The translations under genes and the position numbers were made by a program. Positions 6,772 to 14,559 of a stretch of 16,251 nucleotides of DNA are shown one piece after another; position 1 is the stretch's first letter, and every line of letters starts with the position of its first letter. The DNA comes from Actinomycetes bacterium (GTDB lineage Bacteria; Actinomycetota; CALGFH01), in NCBI GenBank assembly GCA_030152105.1, contig JASLIH010000304.1:1-16251 (forward strand), written 5' to 3'. The notes below the pieces were generated by a model. The model ran no database searches. It had not been told where the DNA came from and worked only from the letters and a program-made list of their open reading frames with translations.

Positions 6772-8607
6772 GTGTGTGGGATCGTCGGGTACGCCGGGAA
6801 CCAGCAGGCGCTTCCGATCCTGCTCGAGGGGCTGCGGCGGCTCGAGTACCGGGGGTACGACTCGGCCGGGGTGGCGGTGCTTGACGGGGGAGAGCTCCAG
6901 GTTGTCCGCAAGGCCGGGAAGCTGGAGGCGCTCGAGCAGGCCCTCGGCAGTGACAACGCCCTGCCGGGACTGAGCGGGATCGGGCATACCCGGTGGGCGA
7001 CCCACGGGCAGCCGACCGACCGCAACGCCCACCCCCATCTGGACTGCTCGGGACGGGTGGCGGTGATCCACAACGGGATCATCGAGAACTTCTTCACCCT
7101 GCGGGCCCAGCTGGAGGCCGAGGGCCACCGGTTCGCCTCCCAGACCGACACCGAGTGTGTCGCCCACCTGGTCGAGTCCGCCCTGGCCCAGGGGCTGGCG
7201 TTCCCGGACGCGGTGCGCACGGCGCTGAAGCGGCTCGAGGGGTCGTTCGCGCTGGCCGTGCTCCACCAGGGCGACCCGGGGATGGTGGTCGGCGCCAAGC
7301 GGGACCTGCCCCTGGTGGCGGGGAAGGCCGACGGGGAGAACTTCGTGGCCAGCGACTTCGCCGCCTTCCTCGACCACACCAAGGACGGGGTGATCCTGGA
7401 GGACGACCAGGTGGTGGTCGTGACCCCCGAGCTGCTGGACGTGACCGACCTGGACGGGAACCCGGTGGTGCCGTACGAGCACCACGTCGACTGGGACCTG
7501 TCGGCGGCCGAGAAGGGCGGCTACGAGCACTTCATGCTCAAGGAGATGCACGAGCAGCCGCTGGCCATCAAGCAGACCCTCGAGGGGCGGACCGACCCGG
7601 CCGGGCGGCTGCTGCTCGACGAGCTGCGCATGAGCGAGGACGAGCTCCGCGAGGTCGACAAGGTGTTCGTGGTCGCCTGCGGCACCGCCTACCACTCGGG
7701 GCTGGTGGCCAAGTACGCCATCGAGCACTGGACCCGGCTGCCGGTGGAGATCGAGATCGCCAGCGAGTTCCGCTACCGCGACCCCGTGCTGGACCGCAAC
7801 ACCCTGGTCATCGCCATCTCCCAGTCGGGGGAGACCGCCGACACCCTGGGGGCGGTCCGCTACGCCCGCCGGCAGCGGGCCCGGGTGCTGACCGTCTGCA
7901 ACACCGTCGGGGCGTCGATCCCGCGGGAGTCGGACGCGGTCCTCTACACCAGGGCCGGGCCCGAGGTGTGCGTGGCCGCGACCAAGACGTTCGCCACCCA
8001 GCTGGCCGCCATGTACCTGGTCGCCCTCTACCTGGCCCAGGTGCGGGGGACGATGTTCACCGACGAGGTGGCCTCGGTGGTCCGCGAGCTGGAGCAGGTC
8101 CCGGACAAGGTCGGGCTCTGCCTGGAGCGCAGCGACCAGGTCCGCAAGGTGGCCGAGGCCTACAAGGACGCCCGCGACTGGCTGTTCCTGGGCCGCCATG
8201 TCGGCTACCCGATGGCCCTGGAGGGGGCGCTCAAGCTCAAGGAGATCTCCTACCTCCACGCCGAGGGGTACCCGGCGGCCGAGCTCAAGCACGGGCCGAT
8301 CGCGCTGATCGAGGACGGCACCCCGGTGGTGGTGGTCCACCCCTCCAGCCACGTCTACGCCAAGATGCTGACCAACATCCAGGAGGTGGCGGCCAGAGGG
8401 GCGGCCATCATCGCCATCGCCGAGGACGGCGACCGCGAGGTCGCGGCCCACGCCACCCACGTGCTGCGGGTGCCGGCGACCGCCCAGCTGCTCTCCCCGC
8501 TGGTCTGCCTGATCCCCCTCCAGCTCCTCTCCTACCATGTGGCCGTTGCTCGCGGGTGCCCGATCGACAAGCCCCGCAACCTGGCCAAGAGCGTGACGGT
8601 GGAGTAG
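6772..8607 (+). CDS. glmS: Glutamine--fructose-6-phosphate aminotransferase (isomerizing) GlmS
   Basis: GlmS makes glucosamine-6-phosphate from fructose-6-phosphate and glutamine, the committed step to UDP-GlcNAc. The frame opens with CGIVGYAGN directly after the initiator, so Cys2 becomes the N-terminal nucleophile of the glutaminase domain once Met is removed. GLRRLEYRGYDSAG and the GIGHTRWATHG loop follow. Two SIS domains form the isomerase half, with CGTAYHSG at about residue 303 and SQSGETADT at about 350. Near the end are AEGYPAAELKHGPIALI and the closing CPIDKPRNLAKSVTVE. The 611 residues are full length. GTG 6772 has GAGAGGAG at 6757-6764. No glmS ribozyme is evident in the short leader. 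Confidence 0.97.
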   Translation: MCGIVGYAGNQQALPILLEGLRRLEYRGYDSAGVAVLDGGELQVVRKAGKLEALEQALGSDNALPGLSGIGHTRWATHGQPTDRNAHPHLDCSGRVAVIHNGIIENFFTLRAQLEAEGHRFASQTDTECVAHLVESALAQGLAFPDAVRTALKRLEGSFALAVLHQGDPGMVVGAKRDLPLVAGKADGENFVASDFAAFLDHTKDGVILEDDQVVVVTPELLDVTDLDGNPVVPYEHHVDWDLSAAEKGGYEHFMLKEMHEQPLAIKQTLEGRTDPAGRLLLDELRMSEDELREVDKVFVVACGTAYHSGLVAKYAIEHWTRLPVEIEIASEFRYRDPVLDRNTLVIAISQSGETADTLGAVRYARRQRARVLTVCNTVGASIPRESDAVLYTRAGPEVCVAATKTFATQLAAMYLVALYLAQVRGTMFTDEVASVVRELEQVPDKVGLCLERSDQVRKVAEAYKDARDWLFLGRHVGYPMALEGALKLKEISYLHAEGYPAAELKHGPIALIEDGTPVVVVHPSSHVYAKMLTNIQEVAARGAAIIAIAEDGDREVAAHATHVLRVPATAQLLSPLVCLIPLQLLSYHVAVARGCPIDKPRNLAKSVTVE

Positions 8608-8611
8608 CGCG

Positions 8612-8944
8612 ATGGCCTACGACATCGATCCAGACCAGGCGGTCAGCATTGTCGCCATCTTCCTGTTCATCGACGCCGCCTTCGTCGGCTTCCCGCTGCT
8701 GTCGGCCCTGGTCAACGGGAACGGCCTCCTGCTCATCCCGCTGCTGCTGGCCGCCGGGCTGATCGCCGCCGGGGTGGGGCTGCTCCAGGGCCGCCAGTGG
8801 GGCTGGTACCTGGCGCTCGTGGTGGTCGGCGTGTCGGCCCTGCTCGCCCTGGTCGGCGGCAACCTGCTGGGGCTGCTGATCGACGCGCTCATCATCTTCC
8901 TGCTGACCCGGCCGGCGACCAGGGCCAAGTTCGGCGTTCGATGA
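8612..8944 (+). CDS. Small hypothetical membrane protein, about four helices
   Basis: This is a 110-residue, very hydrophobic protein of unknown function. Likely membrane segments lie at about residues 12-32, 38-58, 64-83 and 84-101, with a short basic end (RPATRAKFGVR) expected in the cytoplasm. A conserved-looking QGRQWGWYLALVVVG motif joins helices two and three, reminiscent of small uncharacterised actinobacterial membrane proteins. ATG 8612 is four bases after glmS, with a purine-rich GGTGGAG just upstream inside the glmS end. Its TGA overlaps the acpS start as ATGA, so it is almost certainly translated with its neighbours. No catalytic residues are visible. Confidence 0.8.
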   Translation: MAYDIDPDQAVSIVAIFLFIDAAFVGFPLLSALVNGNGLLLIPLLLAAGLIAAGVGLLQGRQWGWYLALVVVGVSALLALVGGNLLGLLIDALIIFLLTRPATRAKFGVR

Positions 8945-9405
8945 TCGTCGGGATCGGGATCGACGCCATCGAGGTCGACCGCATCCGCCGTGCCCTTGAG
9001 CGCCACCCCCGCTTCCGCGAGCGCGTCTTCACCAAGGCCGAGCTGGAGGCGGCCGCCCGCCGCGGCGTCGGCGAGGTCGCCTACCTGGCCAAGCGGTGGG
9101 CGGCCAAGGAGGCGACCTCCAAGGCGCTCGGGGTCGGGTTCTCGGGGTTCGCCTACACCGAGATCGAGGTCACCAACCTGCCCTCGGGCGCCCCCACGAT
9201 CAAGCTCACCGGTGAGCTGGCCGACTGGGCCCACCTGCTTGGCGCCTTGCGCTGGCACCTCACCCTGTCCGACACCAAGGACACCGCCTACGCCAACGTG
9301 CTCGTCGAAGGCCCGGACGACTACCCGCGCCGCCCGCCCGGCCCGCCTCCCTGGGTCCGCCGCCGCCTGGACCGCCAGCGCGACGCCGGTGCCGGCGGGT
9401 CGTGA
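8941..9405 (+). CDS. acpS: Holo-[acyl-carrier-protein] synthase AcpS
   Basis: AcpS transfers 4'-phosphopantetheine from CoA to a serine of acyl carrier protein. The N-terminal IGIDAIEVDRI contains the metal-binding Asp8. LAKRWAAKEATSKALG holds the second metal ligand, Glu57. The distal THLLG...RWHLTLSDTKDTAYANVLVE pattern is also present, as far as AYANVLVE near the usual C-terminus. I chose ATG 8941 because it overlaps the preceding stop (ATGA) and directly starts the motif; a longer frame from 8797 is only shadow sequence. At 154 residues the protein is about 30 longer than usual, because of a Pro/Arg-rich tail (RRPPGPPPWVRRRLDR). Confidence 0.95.
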   Translation: MIVGIGIDAIEVDRIRRALERHPRFRERVFTKAELEAAARRGVGEVAYLAKRWAAKEATSKALGVGFSGFAYTEIEVTNLPSGAPTIKLTGELADWAHLLGALRWHLTLSDTKDTAYANVLVEGPDDYPRRPPGPPPWVRRRLDRQRDAGAGGS

Positions 9406-9430
9406 CGGGGCGGGGTCGGGGGGCGGGACG

Positions 9431-9471
9431 GTGAACCGAAGAGGTCCGGGGACCCCTCGAGGGGTGCCCCG
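9431..9471 (+). repeat. GC-rich 41-bp element directly upstream of the NAD(P)HX repair gene
   Basis: This 41-base stretch runs from one GTGA to the next, whose GTG is the predicted start at 9472. It is clearly related to the two 42-bp units at the alr start. Shared blocks are the leading GTGA, AGG..TCCGGGGA, CCCC, GAGGGG and TGCCCCG, with small indels. Its 3' half folds strongly. It fills most of the 66-base acpS gap, so it may be a small dispersed repeat. Confidence 0.65.
9448..9470 (+). promoter_or_regulatory. Strong hairpin just before the GTG start at 9472
   Basis: The centre is a perfect 14-bp palindrome, ACCCCTCGAGGGGT (9452-9465). It is extended by GGGG (9448-9451) and CCCC (9467-9470) with one bulged G. 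It ends one base before the GTG at 9472, where a ribosome-binding site should be, and no Shine-Dalgarno is visible outside it. It could restrict ribosome access or end upstream transcripts. Confidence 0.5.
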
Positions 9472-11010
9472 GTGAGACCGCTGGCGACGGTGGCCGCGGT
9501 GCAGGCGGCCGACAAGGCCTCCCAGGAGGGCGGGACCCCGGTCGAGGTGCTGATGGGACGGGCCGGGGCGGCGGTCGCCCGCGCGGCCGCCCGAGAGCTG
9601 GGCACGGTGGCCGGTCGGCGGGTGGTCGCCCTGGCCGGCAAGGGCCACAACGGCGGCGACGCCCTGGAGGCCCTGGCCCGGCTGGCCAGTCGCGGCGCCG
9701 GGGCCGAGGCGCTGGTCACCGGCGACCCGGACGACCTGGACGACCAGGGGCGGCGCTGTGTCGCCCTGGTCCGGCGGGCCGGCGCGCGGGTCCGGCCGTT
9801 CACCCCCGACCTGGCCGGCCGGCTGCTGGCCGGGGCCGACCTGGTGCTGGACGGGCTGCTCGGCACCGGGTCGAGCGGCGCCCCCAGGGGCGCGGTGGCC
9901 GAGGCGATCACGGCCTCCGAGACGGCCGAGGCCCCGGTGGTCGCCGTCGACATCCCCTCGGGGGTGGACGGGGCCACCGGCGAGGTCGCCGGCGAGGCCG
10001 TCAGGGCCACCGTCACCGTGACCTTCCAGGCGGTCAAGCCCGGCCACGTCCTGCCCCCGGGCAGCGAGCACGTCGGGCGGCTGGAGGTGGCCGACATCGG
10101 CCTGCCCCTGCCGCCCGGCCGCTGGGGGGTGAGCGAGGCCGGCGACCTGGCCGGCCTGGTCCCCGTGCCCCGGGCCGAGCAGCACAAGCGCTCACGCGGG
10201 GTGCTGCTGCTGGTCGGGGGGAGCCCGGGCATGGGCGGGGCGCCGACCCTGATGGGCCTGGCCGCCCGGCGCGCCGGGACCGGGCTGCTGGTCCTGGCCG
10301 TGCCCGCCTCGGTGGCCGACCGGGTCGGGGCGGCCGTGCCCGAGGCCCTCACCGTCGCCCTGCCCGAGTCGGGCGGCGGCCTGGCCCGCAACGCCGACGA
10401 CGCCTGCCGCCGCTGGCTCGGGGAGGCGACCGCCATCGGGGTCGGGCCGGGGCTGGGCCGGGCCGACGGCACCCAGAAGGTGGTCCGGGGGCTGCTGGCC
10501 GCCTACGAAGGACCGGCCGTGGTCGACGCCGACGCCCTGTTCGCGCTCGGCACCGGCGGGCCGCTGGCCGAGCGGCGGGGGCCGACCCTGCTGACCCCGC
10601 ACGCCGGCGAGTTCGCCCGGCTCGCCCCCGACGCCGAGGGCACCCGGCTGGACCAGGCCGCCGGCCGGGCCCGAGCCTGGGGGGCGACGGTGCTGCTCAA
10701 GGGCAACTACACGGTGATCGCCGACCCCGGCGGGCGGCTGGCCGTCAACCCGACCGGGGTGCCGGCCCTGGCCTCGGGCGGCACCGGGGACGTGCTGACC
10801 GGCCTGACCGGGTCGCTGCTCGCCCAGGGGCTCGACCCGTTCGACGCCGGCCGCCTCGGCGCGTGGGTCCACGGCCGGGCCGCCGCCAACGCCGTGGCCG
10901 ACCTGGGCCCGGTGTCGGTGGCCGCCGGCGACGTCGCCAGGCACCTGCCGGCGGGGTTCCGGGAGCTCCTCCGGAGGGGTCCGGGGAACCCCGAGGGGGT
11001 GCCCCGGTGA
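9472..11010 (+). CDS. nnr: Bifunctional NAD(P)H-hydrate epimerase / ADP-dependent NAD(P)H-hydrate dehydratase
   Basis: This fusion enzyme repairs hydrated NADH and NADPH. The N-terminal epimerase half (about 1-215, YjeF_N type) has the GKGHNGGDA loop (56-64) and VVAVDIPSGVDGATGEV. The C-terminal dehydratase half (about 225-500, carbohydrate-kinase type) has VVDADALFAL, LLTPHAGEFARL, LLKGNYTVIADP and the ATP/ADP-site SGGTGDVLTGLTGSLLAQG (GTGD about 437-440). At 512 residues it is full length. The epimerase loop is usually GNGNNGGDG, so His59 and Ala64 are departures. The GTG 9472 start abuts a hairpin with no clear Shine-Dalgarno. The C-terminus runs into the first 42-bp repeat, and its TGA overlaps the first alr GTG. 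Confidence 0.95.
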   Translation: MRPLATVAAVQAADKASQEGGTPVEVLMGRAGAAVARAAARELGTVAGRRVVALAGKGHNGGDALEALARLASRGAGAEALVTGDPDDLDDQGRRCVALVRRAGARVRPFTPDLAGRLLAGADLVLDGLLGTGSSGAPRGAVAEAITASETAEAPVVAVDIPSGVDGATGEVAGEAVRATVTVTFQAVKPGHVLPPGSEHVGRLEVADIGLPLPPGRWGVSEAGDLAGLVPVPRAEQHKRSRGVLLLVGGSPGMGGAPTLMGLAARRAGTGLLVLAVPASVADRVGAAVPEALTVALPESGGGLARNADDACRRWLGEATAIGVGPGLGRADGTQKVVRGLLAAYEGPAVVDADALFALGTGGPLAERRGPTLLTPHAGEFARLAPDAEGTRLDQAAGRARAWGATVLLKGNYTVIADPGGRLAVNPTGVPALASGGTGDVLTGLTGSLLAQGLDPFDAGRLGAWVHGRAAANAVADLGPVSVAAGDVARHLPAGFRELLRRGPGNPEGVPR

Positions 11011-11056
11011 GTCGGGAGGGGTCCGGGGAACCCCGAGGGGGTGCCCCGGTGAGTCG
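10973..11056 (+). repeat. Perfect tandem duplication of a 42-bp unit across the nnr stop and alr start
   Basis: Bases 10973-11014 and 11015-11056 are identical. Each unit contains GTCCGGGGAACCCCGAGG and ends GTGAGTCG. The first copy supplies the last residues and stop of the repair enzyme (TGA 11008-11010) and a GTG (11007). The second copy supplies another in-frame GTG (11049). The 42-base period equals 14 codons, so alr stays in frame. The unit is related to the element at 9431-9471. Confidence 0.9.
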
Positions 11057-12248
11057 GGCGGTGAACCGGGCGCCGTGGCCGGGGCTGCGGCCGGCGTGGG
11101 TCGAGGTCGACCTGGAGGCGATCGCCGGGAACGTGCGCACGCTGGTCGCCGAGGTGGCCCCGGCCCGGCTGCTGGCCGTGGTCAAGGCGGACGCCTACGG
11201 GCACGGGGCGGTGCCAGTGGCGCGGGCGGCGGTCCGGGCCGGGGCCGCCTGGCTCGGGGTGGCGCTGGTCGAGGAGGCCCAGGAGCTGCGCCGGGCCGGG
11301 ATCTCCGCTCCGGTGCTGGTGCTGGCCGAGCCACACCCGGCCGCCGCCGACGCCTGCGCGGCCGACCAGATCGCCGTCACCCTCTGCACCCGCGAGGGCG
11401 TGGCCGCCTTCGGAACGGCCGGGCGGCGGGCCGGCCGGCCGGTGGTCGCCCACCTCAAGGTCGACACCGGCATGCACCGCCAGGGCTGCGACCCGGCCGA
11501 GCTGCCAGGGCTGGCCGCCGCGGCCATGGCCGAGCCGGGGCTGGCGGTCGAGGGCCTCTGGAGCCACTTCGCGGTCGCCGACGAGGCGGCCAAGACGCCC
11601 ACCACCGACGCCCAGCTGGCCCGGTTCCGGGACGCCCTGGCCGCCGCGGGCGCCGCCGGGCTGGAGCCCCGCTGGCGCCACCTGGCCAACAGCGCCGGGG
11701 CCACCGTGCGCGCCGACGCCCGCTTCGACCTGGTCAGGACGGGCATCGAGGTCTACGGGCTGGCCCCCAGCGAGGAGCTGGCCGGCCAGGTCACAGCGCG
11801 CCTCCGGCCCGCCCTGGCCCTGCGGGCGGCGGTGTCGGCCGTCCGCACCGTCGAGGCCGGGGAGCGGGTCTCCTACGGCCACCGCTGGCAGGCCCCGACC
11901 CGGACCCGGGTCGCCACCCTCCCGGTCGGGTACGCCGACGGCCTGCGCCGTGGCCTCTCGGGCCGGATCCGGGCCCGGGTCGGCGGGCACGACCTGCCCC
12001 AGATCGGTACCGTGACCATGGACCAGGTGATGGTGGACGTGGGCACAGAAGACATCGAGGTCGGCCAGGTGGCCACCCTCCTCGGCGACCCGGCCAAGGG
12101 TGAGCCGGGCGTCGGCGAGTGGTCGGCCGCCCTTGGCACGATCGACTACGAGATCACCTGCGGCCTGTCGCCCCGCCTCCCCCGGGTCCACCACGGCGCC
12201 GGCCGCCCCACCAGCCGCCGGGGCACAGTCCAGGAGGCAGTCGGGTAG
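11007..12248 (+). CDS. alr: Alanine racemase
   Basis: This PLP enzyme interconverts L- and D-alanine for peptidoglycan. The PLP lysine lies in RLLAVVKADAYGHGAVPVAR (Lys60 from this start), the catalytic tyrosine in GERVSYGHRW, and VGYADGLRR with GTVTMDQVMVDVG follows. The end, EITCGLSPRLPRVH, is typical. Three in-frame GTG starts are possible: 11007 (413 residues, overlapping the previous stop as GTGA), 11049 (399) and 11061 (395). The first two lie in the tandem repeat. The fold needs to begin only around RPAWVEVDL, so the first 20 or so residues are dispensable low-complexity sequence. I list 11007 for coupling, but a later start is quite possible. The stop TAG overlaps the next GTG by one base. 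Confidence 0.95.
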   Translation: MSREGSGEPRGGAPVSRAVNRAPWPGLRPAWVEVDLEAIAGNVRTLVAEVAPARLLAVVKADAYGHGAVPVARAAVRAGAAWLGVALVEEAQELRRAGISAPVLVLAEPHPAAADACAADQIAVTLCTREGVAAFGTAGRRAGRPVVAHLKVDTGMHRQGCDPAELPGLAAAAMAEPGLAVEGLWSHFAVADEAAKTPTTDAQLARFRDALAAAGAAGLEPRWRHLANSAGATVRADARFDLVRTGIEVYGLAPSEELAGQVTARLRPALALRAAVSAVRTVEAGERVSYGHRWQAPTRTRVATLPVGYADGLRRGLSGRIRARVGGHDLPQIGTVTMDQVMVDVGTEDIEVGQVATLLGDPAKGEPGVGEWSAALGTIDYEITCGLSPRLPRVHHGAGRPTSRRGTVQEAVG

Positions 12249-13573
12249 TGGCGAACAACCCCTCCAAGAGGAAGACCACGGGCGGCCGGCAACGACCCGG
12301 CCGGGTGCTCGGCCCCCCGGAGGGGGAGCGTAGCGCACGGGGAAGTGGGGTGCCGGCGGCTGTCCACAGGGCCGGGCGAACCGCCCTGGAGCGGGCTGGG
12401 CGGGGGCGGAACCCGGTCCCGCCCAAGGGCTCCGGGGCGCGCGGGAAGGGCGGGGGCCGGAACGGGAAGGGCCAGACCCCGCCGTTGACCGTGCGGGGGG
12501 TTGGGCTGCTGGCTGGGGGGTTGCTGCTCGGGGTTGGGGCCGGAGTGGCGCTGGAGCGGGCGCTGGTCGGGCGGGAGCGGCGGCGGGAGGACCCGGAGGC
12601 GGGGGAGCCGTTCGGGGGGATCCGGGGCGCAGCGACCAAGCTGACCAGCCACGACGGGACCAGGCTGCATGTCGAGGAGCTGGGCCAGGGCCCGTGTCTG
12701 GTGTTCGCCCACGGGTTCTCGCTGACCCAGGACTCCTGGCACTACCAGCGCCGCGACCTGCCTGAGCGCTTCCGCTGCGTGTTCTACGACCAGCGCGGCC
12801 ACGGCCGCTCCGGACGGCCCCGCAAGCACGACTACTCGCTCCAGGCCCTGGCCGGCGACCTCAAGGCGGTGCTCGACTGGACCGGCGAGGACCGGGTGGT
12901 GGTGGTCGCCCACTCGATGGGCGGGATCGCCAGCCTCCAGTTCGCCGAGCAGTTCCCCGGGGAGCTGGGCGGCCGGGTGGCCGGGCTGGTCCTGGTCGGC
13001 TCCACCTACGTCGACACCGTCCGGGGCATGACCGCCGCGGTCAGTGCCTGGGGGTCGGCCTGGGCGCAGCGGACCCTGATCACCGGCGCCTTCCGCTTCA
13101 TGGGCCAGGACCCGGTCCGGGCCAACCAGCTCCGCCGCCGCGGTAGCGACCTCGGCTACCTGGGCACGCGGCTGTTCGGCTTCGGGTCGAACCCCTCGCC
13201 GAGCCAGGTCGCGTTCATCGACCAGACCCTGGCCGGCACCGACGTCGAGGTCTGGGCCAAGGTCTTCCCGAGCCTGATCGACTTCGACCTCTCGGATGCG
13301 CTGGCGGCGGTGAACGTCCCCGCCCTGATCGCCACCGGCGACAAGGACCGCCTGACCCCGCCGGCCGCGGCCAGGCACATGGCCGACAAGATCCCCGGCT
13401 CGCGCCTGCTGATCCTTGAGGACGCCGGCCACTGCGCCTTCCTGGAGGAGCACGAGGTGCTCAACGCCGAGATCGCCGCCCTGGCCGACGAGGCGCTGGC
13501 CCCGGCCAAGGCGGCCGGGCGCGCGGCCAGGAAGCGCCGCCGCCCCCCCGTCCGCCGGGTCCAGGGGTCCTGA
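12248..13573 (+). CDS. Membrane-anchored alpha/beta hydrolase
   Basis: This is an alpha/beta-fold hydrolase of unknown substrate, 441 residues from GTG 12248, which overlaps the alr stop (TAGTG). The first 80 residues are basic and low-complexity. A single hydrophobic helix follows at about 84-107 (GVGLLAGGLLLGVGAGVALE), so the enzyme is probably tethered with its catalytic domain outside, although a cytoplasmic orientation is possible. The catalytic domain has the oxyanion motif FAHGFSLTQDSWHYQ, YDQRGHGRS, nucleophile elbow VAHSMGGIAS (Ser223), acid ATGDKDRLTPP (Asp367) and LEDAGHCAFLEE (His395), a complete triad. A C-terminal basic tail (KRRRPPVRR) closes it. An alpha/beta hydrolase next to alr is a conserved actinobacterial arrangement. 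Confidence 0.9.
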   Translation: MANNPSKRKTTGGRQRPGRVLGPPEGERSARGSGVPAAVHRAGRTALERAGRGRNPVPPKGSGARGKGGGRNGKGQTPPLTVRGVGLLAGGLLLGVGAGVALERALVGRERRREDPEAGEPFGGIRGAATKLTSHDGTRLHVEELGQGPCLVFAHGFSLTQDSWHYQRRDLPERFRCVFYDQRGHGRSGRPRKHDYSLQALAGDLKAVLDWTGEDRVVVVAHSMGGIASLQFAEQFPGELGGRVAGLVLVGSTYVDTVRGMTAAVSAWGSAWAQRTLITGAFRFMGQDPVRANQLRRRGSDLGYLGTRLFGFGSNPSPSQVAFIDQTLAGTDVEVWAKVFPSLIDFDLSDALAAVNVPALIATGDKDRLTPPAAARHMADKIPGSRLLILEDAGHCAFLEEHEVLNAEIAALADEALAPAKAAGRAARKRRRPPVRRVQGS

Positions 13574-13574
13574 G

Positions 13575-14558
13575 GTGGCGCTTGGCATCGAGGACCTGGC
13601 CGTCGGGCACTGGACCGACCCGATCGGCCTGACCGGCTGCACGGTGGTGGTGCCGCCCCCCGGGAACGTGGCCGCGGCCAGCGTGCGCGGGGGCGGGCCG
13701 GGCACCCGCGAGACCGACCTGCTCCAGCCCCAGGCCCACGTCGAGAGCGTCTCGGCGCTGCTGCTGACCGGCGGGAGCGCGTTCGGGCTGGCCGCGGCCC
13801 AGGGGGTGGTGGACTGGTGCGAGCGGCGCGGCCTCGGCTACAGCCGCTTCGGCCGGCCGATCCCGATCGTGCCCGCGGCCGTGCTGTTCGACCTCATGGT
13901 GGGCGACTGGGAGGCCCGGCCCGGCCCGGCCGAGGGCGAGGCCGCGTGCCTGGCCGCCTCCACCGCCGAGGGGCCGCTGGGCAACGTCGGCGCCGGCATG
14001 GGCGCCACCGTGGGCAAGACGGCCGGCCCCGACCACATGACCAAGGGCGGCCTCGGCTGGTCGGTGGTCGAGGCCGGGCCGGTCACGGTCGGCGCCCTGG
14101 TCGCGGTCAACGCCGGCGGCGACGTGCTCGCCGAGGACGGGACCGTGCTCGCCGGGACCCGGGCCCCGGGCGGGGCCGCGGCCGTCCTGCGCGAACGGCT
14201 GGCCGTCCCCCCGGCCGCCGCCGACGGCGAGGTCCGGACCGAGCCCGTCCCGCCCGGCGGCAGCACCACCCTGGCCGTGGTCGCCACCAACGCCACCCTG
14301 ACCAAGAGCGAGGTCCACCGGGTCGCCGTGCAGGCCCACGACGGCATGGCCAGGGCCATCTTCCCGGTCCACACCAGCTACGACGGCGACACCGTGTTCG
14401 CGGTGTCCGTGCCGAGGGTCCCGGCGGCCATGGACCTGGTAGCCTTCTTGGCCGAGGAGGCGCTCGCCGCCGCCATCCGGGCCGGAGTCCGGGCCGCCGG
14501 CTCGGTCGCCGGCATCCCGGCCGCCTCCGACCTTCGGCGCGGAGCAGGAGGAGATTGA
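13575..14558 (+). CDS. P1 family Ntn-hydrolase (DmpA/NylC-like aminopeptidase)
   Basis: This is a self-processing peptidase or amidase of the P1 (DmpA/NylC) family; its substrates are unknown. Recognisable segments are GTRETDLLQP, the ALLLTGGSAFGLAAAQGVVD block, IPIVPAAVLFDLMVGDW, GNVGAGMGATVGK, then GGSTTLAVVATNATLTK and AHDGMARAIFPVHTSYDGD. By analogy with DmpA, autocleavage would fall between Gly229 and Ser230 in GGSTT, freeing Ser230 as the nucleophile. NylC-type members use Asn-Thr at this place. The length of 327 residues is normal. I chose GTG 13575, two bases past the hydrolase stop, because the domain starts at LGIEDLAVGHWTD. No signal peptide is seen, so it is probably cytoplasmic. 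Confidence 0.92.
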   Translation: MALGIEDLAVGHWTDPIGLTGCTVVVPPPGNVAAASVRGGGPGTRETDLLQPQAHVESVSALLLTGGSAFGLAAAQGVVDWCERRGLGYSRFGRPIPIVPAAVLFDLMVGDWEARPGPAEGEAACLAASTAEGPLGNVGAGMGATVGKTAGPDHMTKGGLGWSVVEAGPVTVGALVAVNAGGDVLAEDGTVLAGTRAPGGAAAVLRERLAVPPAAADGEVRTEPVPPGGSTTLAVVATNATLTKSEVHRVAVQAHDGMARAIFPVHTSYDGDTVFAVSVPRVPAAMDLVAFLAEEALAAAIRAGVRAAGSVAGIPAASDLRRGAGGD

Positions 14559-14559
14559 C

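Noticed and set aside
6589..8538. A 649-residue minus-strand frame opposite glmS
   Set aside because: It exactly mirrors the high-GC third-position bias of glmS and contains no recognisable domain.
6993..8762. Second long plus-strand frame within glmS
   Set aside because: The product is Arg/Gly/Pro-rich and out of frame with a complete GlmS; it is a shadow of codon bias.
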